Origin: Verrucomicrobiales bacterium
Lineage (GTDB): Bacteria > Verrucomicrobiota > Verrucomicrobiia > Verrucomicrobiales > DEV007
Direction: 5' to 3'
Length of the DNA: 64,000 nt
NCBI GenBank assembly: GCA_029233965.1
Contig: JARGOP010000013.1
Span: 3,564 to 67,563, forward strand
Shown here: in pieces, positions 18,012 to 25,812 of the stretch
How positions within the stretch are numbered: the stretch's first letter is position 1
Layout: each line of letters begins with the position of its first letter
The notes under the pieces: generated by a model
Database searches by the model: none
The model's input: only the letters and a program-made list of their open reading frames with translations
What the model was told of the DNA's origin: nothing
Position numbers and translations under genes: made by a program

Positions 18012-18923
18012 ATGATTGGTGCGCTTCTCACTCCTTTCTTTTTCGCGCTCTCTGCCGTGACCGGTCAGCGTGTCGCGGTTCGTCTCGGAGCGGTGCGGGG
18101 GAACCTCGTCAGGCTCGGCATTGCGACGGCCATTCTGGGGATTTTCGTCGCGATTCTCTGGCCACAGTCTCTGGAACGGGAAACCTTTGGCTGGTTTTTT
18201 GTGAGCGGGCTCATTGGGTTTGGGCTCGGGGACGTCGCGCTTTTCCTCGCCTACGAGAGATTGGGAAGCCGGCTCACGATTCTTCTCAATCTCTGCCTCG
18301 CTCCGCTCTTCGCGATGCTTCTGGAATGGGTCTGGCTTGGTAACGGCGTTTCGCTGAAAGTGATGTTCTGCGCGGCGATGATTCTCACGGGAGTGACCCT
18401 CGCGATTCGTCCCGGCGCGAAGTCGAGGCAGAAGATCGAGCGCCAGGGGAACTTTGGTTTCGGGATCTTCATGGCGATCATCGCAGGATTTGGTCAGGGC
18501 ACCGGTGCTGTCATCAGCAGGAAGGCGGAAGAAGTGGCGCTCGCAAACGGAATCATCGTCAACGGTATCAGCGCGGCTTTTCAGCGTGTCTTTGCCGGGC
18601 TCCTCTTTGCTGCCGTGGCGATGCTGGTGGTTCGCTGGATTATGAAACGACAGTATCCGCAGACATTGCGTGAAGTGATGCAGCCCAGGCTGGTCCCCTG
18701 GGTCCTCGGCGCGGCCCTCTTTGGTCCGGTGATTGGAGTGAGCTGTTTTCAGTGGGCTCTCCATTCGCTGGAGAGCGGGATCGTTCTCGCGATCACGGCG
18801 ATGACTCCCATCGTTCTGATGCCACTTGCGGCGATGACGGAGGGGGATCATCCTTCGCGTCGCGCGATCATCGGGGCCGTTCTTGCGGTTGGCGGTGTCG
18901 CTCTCCTCTATCTGTGGGCGTGA
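18012..18923 (+). CDS. EamA/DMT-family transporter
   Basis: 303 aa from the ATG at 18012, which begins directly in the first membrane segment (MIGALLTPFFFALSAVTG); the upstream open frame overlaps the divergent gene and is rejected. About ten hydrophobic segments, arranged in two halves of five, are typical of drug/metabolite transporters, with GFGLGDVALFLAYE in half one and GPVIGVSCFQWALH in half two. The substrate is unknown. It is an inner membrane protein. A Gfo/Idh/MocA gene follows after 68 nt. Confidence 0.88.
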   Translation: MIGALLTPFFFALSAVTGQRVAVRLGAVRGNLVRLGIATAILGIFVAILWPQSLERETFGWFFVSGLIGFGLGDVALFLAYERLGSRLTILLNLCLAPLFAMLLEWVWLGNGVSLKVMFCAAMILTGVTLAIRPGAKSRQKIERQGNFGFGIFMAIIAGFGQGTGAVISRKAEEVALANGIIVNGISAAFQRVFAGLLFAAVAMLVVRWIMKRQYPQTLREVMQPRLVPWVLGAALFGPVIGVSCFQWALHSLESGIVLAITAMTPIVLMPLAAMTEGDHPSRRAIIGAVLAVGGVALLYLWA

Positions 18924-18991
18924 CGCGGGTGCGGGCGAATTTGACTTGCCCGTTGCCTGTTTTGTCATCGACGATCCCCCGCAAAGAATTC

Positions 18992-20023
18992 ATGAAAGTA
19001 GCCTTATTAGGAGCCGGTTGGTTTGGGCGGGAAGCCCATTTGAGGAATTTGATCCGGATGAGCGATGTCGAGATCGCTGCGGTGAGCAGTCGCAGCGACG
19101 AAAGCCTTTCGGCATCGCGCGAGTTAGTAGGGCCCGAACTGCGTTGCTCGAAAGACTGGCGCGAGATCATCGCGATGGCGGAGATTGACGCCGTTATTAT
19201 TGCCCTGACAAACGACCAGCATCACGCTGCGGCGATAGAGGCACTCAGAGCAGGGAAGCATGTCATGTGTGAAAAGCCCCTCGGGTTGAATCTGCAGCAG
19301 TGCGATGAAATTATTGAACTCGCCGAAAGCACCGGCAAGGTTCTTCAAATCGGTCATGAAATGCGATTTCAGGCGCTTTACGAGCAGATGAAACAGCGAA
19401 TTGATCGCGGCGACATTGGTGACCTCCAGCTCATGTGGTGCCGAGAATTCCGCGGGCCGATGCGCCCCGGTTGGCGCTCCAGTGAGCAGTTCACGGGAGG
19501 AACCATTCTCGAGAAAAATGTTCACCATATTGATCTCTTCAACTGGATGATGGATCGCCCGCCGGTGAGGGTTTCGGCGCATGGGGGAACAAATGTTCTC
19601 ACTGACCGGGAAGGACTCGACAATGCACAGGTCCTCATTGAATACGAGGGCGGGCGTCGCGCTTCCCTGGAGCTTTGTCTTTTTGCTCCGAAGGGAGGCG
19701 ACTGCGAGATCGGAGTCTGCGGTGACGGAGGAAGGATCGATACGAGAAATCAGGCCCTGGAACTCACGTATCATCCCTTCGATGAGAGAGAGCGGGAGCA
19801 ACTGGTGATCGCGGATGAAGGAGACGCGGCAAATTTCACCGACAGCTCAGGCCGGGTCGATCGCGGGATCGGTCCGGAGTTGGTGCATTTCGTCGATTGC
19901 ATTCGATCGGGCAAAACGCCGCTCAACGACGGACCGTCAGCCCGTCTTGCCGTAGCCGTTTGCCTTGCCGCGCAGGAGTCGATCAAGCGCCGCGAAAGTG
20001 TCGAGATGGGTGAATTTGCGTGA
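18992..20023 (+). CDS. Gfo/Idh/MocA-family NAD(P)-dependent dehydrogenase
   Basis: 343 aa. The start ATG at 18992 opens the Rossmann fold (VALLGAGWFGREAHLRNL); the longer upstream frame is antisense-like and out of family. The conserved CEKPLGLNL segment (about 92-100) carries the catalytic-type lysine of EKP, and the C-terminal alpha/beta domain has GGTILEKNVHHIDLFNWM with the histidine cluster. Such enzymes oxidise or reduce sugars and inositols. Cytoplasmic, no signal. Substrate unknown; it converges with the small membrane protein that follows denD. Confidence 0.9.
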   Translation: MKVALLGAGWFGREAHLRNLIRMSDVEIAAVSSRSDESLSASRELVGPELRCSKDWREIIAMAEIDAVIIALTNDQHHAAAIEALRAGKHVMCEKPLGLNLQQCDEIIELAESTGKVLQIGHEMRFQALYEQMKQRIDRGDIGDLQLMWCREFRGPMRPGWRSSEQFTGGTILEKNVHHIDLFNWMMDRPPVRVSAHGGTNVLTDREGLDNAQVLIEYEGGRRASLELCLFAPKGGDCEIGVCGDGGRIDTRNQALELTYHPFDEREREQLVIADEGDAANFTDSSGRVDRGIGPELVHFVDCIRSGKTPLNDGPSARLAVAVCLAAQESIKRRESVEMGEFA

Positions 20024-20030
20024 CCGGGGG

Positions 20031-20441
20031 CTAGTGGCCACCGAACGCCATGTCCCGTCTCGCCGTCGAGATGGAAATCGTGAAGCCGCCCACGACATCG
20101 AGCAACGCGATCAACATGAGGATCACGCAGGTGGAGTTTGCCGCCGGTGGATAGACGATAAACTGGACGAGAAAGACGAGGAACACGAGGAGAGAGAAAA
20201 CGTGTTCGATGATGGTGCTGACGTCGGTGCGGGTGGCTTTGAACAGCTCGAGGTAGAGAAGGATCACCCCTGAAATGATGAGGAGATCACTGACCGTCGC
20301 CTCCCATGGAATACCGGAGGGAAGGGGCAGGGTGAAGACGGCCGCCGCGTCGGGTCTTAGCGAAAGCGGATCATTTAGAATGATCGCGTTAAACACGATG
20401 AGAATGATACCGAGAAGCGGGATTTGGAGCAGCAGTTTCAT
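20031..20441 (-). CDS. Small multi-pass membrane protein
   Basis: 136 aa with four predicted membrane segments (4-22, about 50-68, 81-100 and 108-126). Start and the denD stop overlap in an ATGA, so translation is coupled to the dehydrogenase gene. No recognised family; charged loops are short, and there is no obvious transporter or enzyme motif. It might be a small accessory membrane protein. Confidence 0.72.
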   Translation of the reverse strand: MKLLLQIPLLGIILIVFNAIILNDPLSLRPDAAAVFTLPLPSGIPWEATVSDLLIISGVILLYLELFKATRTDVSTIIEHVFSLLVFLVFLVQFIVYPPAANSTCVILMLIALLDVVGGFTISISTARRDMAFGGH

Positions 20442-21436
20442 GATGAGTGGGAAGTGAAATCGTCGATGTAGTCGCGGATGATGTCTTTCACTGATTTCGG
20501 AGTGGGGACTCCGAGTTTCAGGGCTCGCGAGCCATCCGTCGCCGTGGGCCAGGTGTCGACAATGGCCTGAATCACGGGATTGAAGTCATCAATGACAAGG
20601 CCCAGTGCGATGTTTCGCTCATTCGCGACCTGTTCGAGCATGGTGAGGCCTTCGGCGACCGAGATGCGATGACTGGGGAGCCCATAGGCACGGTCGCTGC
20701 CGATAAGGTCGGGATCAGCTTCGTGCAGGGCGATGAAGGAATCGACGACGTCACGATACCCGAGCATGGGATGGAGCTGGTCGCGGTGGACGGGGAGGTA
20801 GCAGGTCTCCCCGCTGAGGGGTTCCCGGAACATGCCGCTTGCCCAGCTTGAAGCGGCCGCGTTGGGAGCGCCCGGACGTATAATGATTGTCGGCAGGCGG
20901 GCCGAACGCCCGTCGAGAAATCCTTTCCGCGAATAATCATTGATCATGAGTTCGCCGATCACTTTGGTCATCCCGTAGGTTGTGCGCGGCGTCTGCTTGG
21001 TGAGGTCTCCGACCGTGTCAGGCATGTCTTCGCCACCGTAGGAACCGACACTGCTGGCGAACACCACCCGCGGAGTTCCCCGGCGTGCGCGGAGGGCTTC
21101 GAGGACATAGCGCGTTCCATCGAGATTCACCGAGAGGGCATCGTCGAAGCGCTCTTCGCATTCCCCGCTGACCATCGCTGCGAGATGAAAGACGGCGATG
21201 TCATCCCGGTCCACGGCCTCAAAAACGGAATCCCGATTCGTGAGGTCGCCATGCAACAGGGTTCGGTGAGGGATGGAACCCTGTTCGATCGCAGGGGAAA
21301 AGTGGGAATCAAAGAGTACCATCTCGTCGATTTCCTCCGCCTCACCGGAAGGGCCGATGAGAGTGCCCTTTTCGGCAAGGCGTTTGGCCAACTGGCTTCC
21401 AATAAATCCACCTCCACCGGTGATAAGAACTTTCAT
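20438..21436 (-). CDS. denD: NAD-dependent epimerase/dehydratase, D-erythronate dehydrogenase-like
   Basis: 332 aa extended short-chain dehydrogenase. The Rossmann motif is GGGGFIGSQLA, the active site is Tyr-x3-Lys in TYGMTKVIGE, and Ser in ASSVGSYGG completes the triad. The segment IIIRPGAPNAAASSWASGMFREPL is highly characteristic of the DenD family, which oxidises D-erythronate to 2-oxo-tetronate in the acid-sugar pathway. It diverges, with 42 nt between, from a GarR/LtnD-like dehydrogenase, the other common redox enzyme of tetronate degradation. The gene name is by family resemblance. Confidence 0.75.
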   Translation of the reverse strand: MKVLITGGGGFIGSQLAKRLAEKGTLIGPSGEAEEIDEMVLFDSHFSPAIEQGSIPHRTLLHGDLTNRDSVFEAVDRDDIAVFHLAAMVSGECEERFDDALSVNLDGTRYVLEALRARRGTPRVVFASSVGSYGGEDMPDTVGDLTKQTPRTTYGMTKVIGELMINDYSRKGFLDGRSARLPTIIIRPGAPNAAASSWASGMFREPLSGETCYLPVHRDQLHPMLGYRDVVDSFIALHEADPDLIGSDRAYGLPSHRISVAEGLTMLEQVANERNIALGLVIDDFNPVIQAIVDTWPTATDGSRALKLGVPTPKSVKDIIRDYIDDFTSHSS

Positions 21437-21478
21437 TCGCGTTTCGTGCTGTGATCTGAGATCGTAATTCGAGCGAAG

Positions 21479-22363
21479 ATGAGCGAAACCCCTTTACGAC
21501 ACAAGATTGGATTTATCGGACTTGGCCACATGGGGTGGCCCATGGCCTGTCATCTTCAGGATGCCGGTGCGGAGATGATCGTTTGGAACCGGAGTGAACC
21601 CCGATGCCGCGAGGCTGCAGAGCGGGGAATGCTGGTCGCGACGGATCCGGCAGCCCTCGCTGAAGCGGTGGGCGATGGAATCATCTGCCTGAATCTGACC
21701 CACACCCACGTCGTCGAAGGCATCATCGAAACGATTCTCCCGGTGACCGCAGCGGGTGCCTGTGTCATTGATTTTGGAACAACCGGCTACAACGAGACGC
21801 TTGGCTTTGCTTCTGCCTTCGCGGAGCGCGGTGCCTGCTGGCTCGACGCCCCCGTGTCCGGGGGGCAGGTCGGAGCCGAGGCGGGAAATGTAACGATCAT
21901 GGTGGGTGGAGAGAAGGAAGCCTTCGATCGCGTTCTCCCGCTCATGAAAGTGGTGGGTGAAAAAGTGACCCACATAGGGAAGAGCGGAGCGGGTCAGGTG
22001 ACCAAGCTCGCGAATCAACTCATCGTCGCGCAGACGATTGATGCGGTGGCTCAGGCCCTGCGCATGGCGGAGTTGGCAGGAGTGGATTCCGGCCTCGTCC
22101 GTGACGCGCTTCGGGGAGGATTTGCGGAGAGCCGCATTCTCGAACTCCACGGGGATCGCATGGTGCGACGTGATTTTGAACCCGGCGGAAAGAGTGAATT
22201 GCAGCTTAAGGATGTGAAGCTGATGGCGGAACTGGCCGAACAGGTGGGCTTACACTCTAGCACGCTGGAGAATTCAAAAGCGCTCTGGATTCGTTTCGTG
22301 GAAGAGCTGGGTCATGGCGGGCTTGATCATTCCGGCCTCTTCAAACTGTATGAGGACGCTTGA
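21479..22363 (+). CDS. Beta-hydroxyacid dehydrogenase (GarR/LtnD/3-HIBADH family)
   Basis: 294 aa. The N-terminal cofactor fold is IGFIGLGHMGWPMA (11-24), the family signature DAPVSGGQVGAEAG follows near 122-135, and the catalytic-lysine loop reads GAGQVTKLANQLIVA. Members reduce tartronate semialdehyde or oxidise L-threonate and 3-hydroxyisobutyrate. Divergence from a DenD-like gene suggests a tetronate or similar sugar-acid substrate, as in erythronate/threonate catabolism, but kinase and decarboxylase partners are not in the window. Confidence 0.88.
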   Translation: MSETPLRHKIGFIGLGHMGWPMACHLQDAGAEMIVWNRSEPRCREAAERGMLVATDPAALAEAVGDGIICLNLTHTHVVEGIIETILPVTAAGACVIDFGTTGYNETLGFASAFAERGACWLDAPVSGGQVGAEAGNVTIMVGGEKEAFDRVLPLMKVVGEKVTHIGKSGAGQVTKLANQLIVAQTIDAVAQALRMAELAGVDSGLVRDALRGGFAESRILELHGDRMVRRDFEPGGKSELQLKDVKLMAELAEQVGLHSSTLENSKALWIRFVEELGHGGLDHSGLFKLYEDA

Positions 22364-22393
22364 CGAGGCCCCGCCTGCAACGACTTTCATGCC

Positions 22394-22939
22394 ATGAGTA
22401 AGATGCACCAGATGCAGCTTTCCTACGTCTCGACGGAGGACCGCATCCTTTTTCGCCTGAACACGAAGGCGCGCCAGGAGTTCCGGTTCTGGGTGACGAG
22501 ACGCTATGCCGGCATTCTCTGGAACACCTTATCGAAACTGCTCCACACCGAACCGGCAGAGGATCCGCCGATGTCGGAGCGCGGCGCTCCTCCGTTGAAG
22601 GATGCCCTCGTGGAGTCAGCAAAGCAGGAGCTCAAGCACAAGGAAATGGTCTCCCAGGCGGATTTTAAAACGCAGTATCAGGAGAGCACGTATCTGCCGC
22701 TGGGGGAGGAGCCGGCTTTGCTCTTCAGTATCGGATTGAAGGCGGGTCCGGACGGGAGCCAGCTTCTCTGCATGCACCCCGAGAAAGGGCAGGGGATTGA
22801 GATGGCGCTGAACGAGCAAATTCTTCATTCCCTCGCCAAGCTGATCGTTGATACGACCGCGAAGGCGGGCTGGAATCTGGATTTGCGGTTTGTGCCTCCG
22901 TCGAAGGGCGGGGACGGGTCGTCGGCGGGTTTGAATTGA
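22394..22939 (+). CDS. Conserved-type hypothetical protein
   Basis: 181 aa, soluble, no signal peptide. The N-terminal third reads MQLSYVSTEDRILFRLNT, then FRFWVTRRYAGILWNTL, a strand-rich start followed by an amphipathic helix. The end (DLRFVPPSKGGDGSS) is flexible. It follows the hydroxyacid dehydrogenase by 30 nt and is probably in its transcript. I know no function for it. Confidence 0.7.
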   Translation: MSKMHQMQLSYVSTEDRILFRLNTKARQEFRFWVTRRYAGILWNTLSKLLHTEPAEDPPMSERGAPPLKDALVESAKQELKHKEMVSQADFKTQYQESTYLPLGEEPALLFSIGLKAGPDGSQLLCMHPEKGQGIEMALNEQILHSLAKLIVDTTAKAGWNLDLRFVPPSKGGDGSSAGLN

Positions 22940-23060
22940 GCTTGCGCATGAGTCTGGAGGGTGCGAGCTGCACCTTGCCCGCGAAGGCGTTGCTGCAAAC
23001 CCAGGGCGCAACAACGAGTTCCGTTTTGCTTCCCGATGCCGCCGAACGGGATGGCCCGGA

Positions 23061-24224
23061 TTACACCCGGTTCTTCCGGCGGTATTCTCCCGGGGTCAGT
23101 TGGTAGCGCTCGCGGAATGCGGTCTGGAGATAGTGGGCGTGGGAGAATCCGGCCATGTCGGAAATGGTCTCGATCGTGAAGTCGGTGTTTCGGAGGAGGC
23201 GGGTCACTTCGCGGAACCTGACGCGGAGCAGTTCCTCTTTCGCCCCCCGCTTCAGGTGCGTCTTCATGCGCCGTTCCAGGGTGCTGCGCGAGACATTGAG
23301 GCGACCGCAAATTTCCCCGACGGTGATGCCGTTCAGGGCGCTTTCCCGAATCATGCGAACTGCCTGGAGGACGAGGGCGTCTTCGATGACCCATTCATCG
23401 GAGGAACCCCGAACCTCGATCCCTTTCGGCGGAATCAGAATCTGATTTTCCGGAGTTTCGCCCTTCATGAGGAGATCGAGCGCTTGAGCGGCTCTGAATC
23501 CGACCTGTTCTCCGTCGAATTGCACGCTTGTCAGGGTAGGGGAGGTGAAGGTGCAAAGGGTTTCCTCATTCTCACACCCGACCACCGCGACTTCCTCGGG
23601 GACGGCGATCTGCGCCCGTTGGCAGGCATCAAGAAGGCGCGAGGCAAGCTGGTCGTTGGTGGCAAAGATCCCGATCGGTTTCTCGAGGGAACCGAGCCAT
23701 TCCATCAATTCAGACTGGTGGAGTTCCCAGTCGAGCGGGCTCGATTCCCCATGCGAGGGAAGGAGTTCACAGGTCGCTCCCGCCGATTCGACACGACTGA
23801 CGAAATTACTTACCCGTTCGCGAAAGAAGGCCTCAGTGTCGAGGGTGTAGGCGGCAAAACGACGGTAACCCCGGTTCAGGAAATGCTCCGCCACCATCTC
23901 GCCGATGAGGGCGTTGTCCATCCCGACAAAAGGGAAGCCCCGGTGGTAGTTCATGGATCGCAATTCAACGGCGGGCACGCCGGTTAGCGCAATTGCGTCA
24001 GCCATCTCCTGGCTGTGAGTTCGCGTGAGAATACCGTCTCCATCCCATTTTCCGAGCCAGAGGGGGAAGGAGGATTCAAGCGCTCTGAGTTCCAGGAAGG
24101 TCGACCAGCGTCCCGCGCCCTGCAGGTAGCGACTGACACCGCGAAGCATCTCCCGGGTGTAGGAACGGGTCGTTTCCACGAGGATCGCAACGCGTTTGAC
24201 GTCGGTTTTTGGAGAAGAAATCAA
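23061..24224 (-). CDS. XylR-type transcription regulator (sugar-binding domain plus AraC HTH)
   Basis: 387 aa. Residues 10-275 form a LacI/periplasmic-binding-like ligand domain (RVAILVETTRSYTREMLRGV at the start, then IGIFATNDQLASRLLDAC and PEEVAVVGCEN). Residues about 285-387 are an AraC-type double helix-turn-helix (VGEICGRLNVSRSTLERRM and ISDMAGFSHAHYLQTAFRERYQLTPGEYR). This is the XylR architecture of carbohydrate regulators. It diverges from the sulfatase/cytochrome operon, and two palindromes in the shared 73-bp gap are likely operators, so it probably controls that operon. Confidence 0.93.
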   Translation of the reverse strand: MISSPKTDVKRVAILVETTRSYTREMLRGVSRYLQGAGRWSTFLELRALESSFPLWLGKWDGDGILTRTHSQEMADAIALTGVPAVELRSMNYHRGFPFVGMDNALIGEMVAEHFLNRGYRRFAAYTLDTEAFFRERVSNFVSRVESAGATCELLPSHGESSPLDWELHQSELMEWLGSLEKPIGIFATNDQLASRLLDACQRAQIAVPEEVAVVGCENEETLCTFTSPTLTSVQFDGEQVGFRAAQALDLLMKGETPENQILIPPKGIEVRGSSDEWVIEDALVLQAVRMIRESALNGITVGEICGRLNVSRSTLERRMKTHLKRGAKEELLRVRFREVTRLLRNTDFTIETISDMAGFSHAHYLQTAFRERYQLTPGEYRRKNRV

Positions 24225-24233
24225 GATGACGAA

Positions 24234-24246
24234 AAACCTGAGGTTT
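24234..24246. promoter_or_regulatory. 13-bp palindrome, candidate XylR operator
   Basis: Arms aaacct (24234-24239) and aggttt (24241-24246) are a perfect inverted repeat around one G, 10 bp from the regulator start in the divergent gap. Position favours autoregulation; binding is inferred. Confidence 0.5.
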
Positions 24247-24278
24247 CCTGCATGATATCTGTAGGGACAGCGAGGTCA

Positions 24279-24291
24279 ACCCTGTTAGGGT
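24279..24291. promoter_or_regulatory. Second inverted repeat in the regulator-operon gap
   Basis: Arms accct (24279-24283) and agggt (24287-24291) with a 3-bp spacer sit 7 nt before the start of the PfpI-like gene. A repressor bound here would block the plus-strand operon. It differs in sequence from the first palindrome, so only one of them may be the true operator. Confidence 0.4.
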
Positions 24292-24297
24292 AGTCTC

Positions 24298-24870
24298 ATG
24301 TCAAACTCGATTGGAAAAGCACTCATTGTGGTCGGAGACGCGACCGAGACCGTGGATACTCTCTATCCTTTTTACCGCCTGCAGGAGGCGGGCATTGAAC
24401 CTGTCGTGATCGCCCCTGAAAAGCGACTCTATCAAATGGTGATGCACGAGGTGCGTCCCGGATGGACGATTACCCGCGAGTGGGAAGGATACCAGATTCA
24501 AGCCGACCTCGCCTTCTCAGAGGTGAAGCCGGAAGAGTATCTCGGCATTCTTTTCTCCGGAGGACGTGCCCCGGAATACATTCGCGAGGATCCGGACCTT
24601 ATTTCAATGACGCAGTGGTTTTTCGATCAGAACAAGCCGATCGCGAGCGTTTGTCACGGGGTGGAGATTCCGGCCCGGGCCGACCGGGTCAAAGGGCGCA
24701 GGATGGCGACGGTCGCGAAGTGTCAGTTCGATCTCGAGATCTGCGGAGGGATTTATGTGAACGAGCCCTGCGTCATCGACGGGAATCTCGTTTCCGGCCG
24801 GACCTTCCACGACAACGGCCATTACGTCGGCCCGTGGATCAAAATGCTGGAAGAAGAAGCCGCAAAGTAA
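24298..24870 (+). CDS. DJ-1/PfpI family protein
   Basis: 190 aa. The nucleophile elbow is ASVCHGVE with Cys119 followed by His120, as in the PfpI/glyoxalase III family, and the start is VVGDATETVDTLYPFYRLQEAG. FSGGRAPEYIRED precedes the elbow as usual. Members act as glyoxalases, deglycases or proteases on reactive carbonyl compounds; in sugar operons they may deal with oxo-sugars. It is the first gene of the plus-strand operon behind the XylR-type regulator. No signal peptide. Confidence 0.88.
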   Translation: MSNSIGKALIVVGDATETVDTLYPFYRLQEAGIEPVVIAPEKRLYQMVMHEVRPGWTITREWEGYQIQADLAFSEVKPEEYLGILFSGGRAPEYIREDPDLISMTQWFFDQNKPIASVCHGVEIPARADRVKGRRMATVAKCQFDLEICGGIYVNEPCVIDGNLVSGRTFHDNGHYVGPWIKMLEEEAAK

Positions 24871-24893
24871 TCCTGACAAAAACCCCCGTGATC

Positions 24894-25805
24894 ATGAATC
24901 GTCGAAAAGCCTGTCAGATCCTCGCTGCCGCAGCCGTCGCCCCGACGGTTGCCGGCGCAAAGCCACCTCATCCCCGCTACGTTCTTTCGTCGGCGATGTA
25001 TGGGGACATGCCGATGAACACCGTTCTCGGAGAAGTGAAGAAGGCCGGTTGTGAAGCGGTCGATATCTGGAGGAAGGTTCATGCGACTCATCGCGAGCAG
25101 ATCACGGAGATGGGTGACGATGCCTTTCAGGCCCTGCTGGAAAAGCATGACACGGCGATGGCGATTTCAACCTGCTATCCGCTCGGACCCTTTCGACAGG
25201 ATGAGGAGATGGCCTGGGTGAAAAAGAACGGCGGTCACATGACGGTCTGCGCTTCCGGGAAAATGGGGGACGATGACCCGGTCGGAGCCGCGGCGAAGAC
25301 TCAGGTGAAAGCCTTTTTTGAGAAGCTGAAACCCCACTACGAAAAAGCGGAGGAGCTCGGGGTCACGATGGCGATTGAGAATCACAAGAACGCGATGCTT
25401 TCCTCGCCGGATTCGATTCGCTATTTCGCGGAGCTGAATCCGTCGCCGAATGTGGGGATCGCTTTTGCTCCGCATCATCTTTACGACGCGGTCGATGACA
25501 TTCCGAAGCTGATTCGGGACTGCGGTAAAGAGAATATTCCATTTATCTATTTCCAGGAGTATCACCCCTCATCGAAAGAGAAGATGGCGAAGGAGGAGGA
25601 ACTGAAACAGCTCCCCGGTTTCGGCTCGCTCGACTACGTCCCGATTCTGAAAGCACTTCACGAGATCAAGTTCGATGGGTTGGCTGAGATCTTCATGCAT
25701 CCGGTGCCACGCGGAATTCCCATGCTGGAGACGGCGGAGGAAATCACCGCGGCAATCAACCGGTCGCGGACCTACATCGGTGAGTGTCTCGAAAAACTTG
25801 CCTGA
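24894..25805 (+). CDS. Exported sugar isomerase/epimerase, TIM barrel
   Basis: 303 aa from the ATG at 24894. The N-terminus has RRKACQILAAAAVAPTVAGA, a Tat-like or Sec signal peptide (the twin arginine is weakly matched: N-R-R-K-A). The barrel features are AGCEAVDIWRKVHA, LGVTMAIENHKNA (Glu-Asn-His metal-site motif), GIAFAPHHLYD and GLAEIFMHP. Family members isomerise or epimerise sugars. It starts 23 nt after the PfpI gene and belongs to that operon. The second such barrel in the window; the two are only distantly similar by eye. Confidence 0.85.
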   Translation: MNRRKACQILAAAAVAPTVAGAKPPHPRYVLSSAMYGDMPMNTVLGEVKKAGCEAVDIWRKVHATHREQITEMGDDAFQALLEKHDTAMAISTCYPLGPFRQDEEMAWVKKNGGHMTVCASGKMGDDDPVGAAAKTQVKAFFEKLKPHYEKAEELGVTMAIENHKNAMLSSPDSIRYFAELNPSPNVGIAFAPHHLYDAVDDIPKLIRDCGKENIPFIYFQEYHPSSKEKMAKEEELKQLPGFGSLDYVPILKALHEIKFDGLAEIFMHPVPRGIPMLETAEEITAAINRSRTYIGECLEKLA

Positions 25806-25812
25806 CCCTGAC

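Noticed and set aside
18752-18991. Upstream extension of the Gfo/Idh/MocA gene
   Set aside because: It overlaps the EamA transporter coding region and does not resemble family members; the Rossmann start at 18992 fits.
23100-23987. Open frame antisense to the XylR-type regulator
   Set aside because: The regulator shows clear AraC and ligand-binding motifs over this stretch, so the antisense frame is a shadow.
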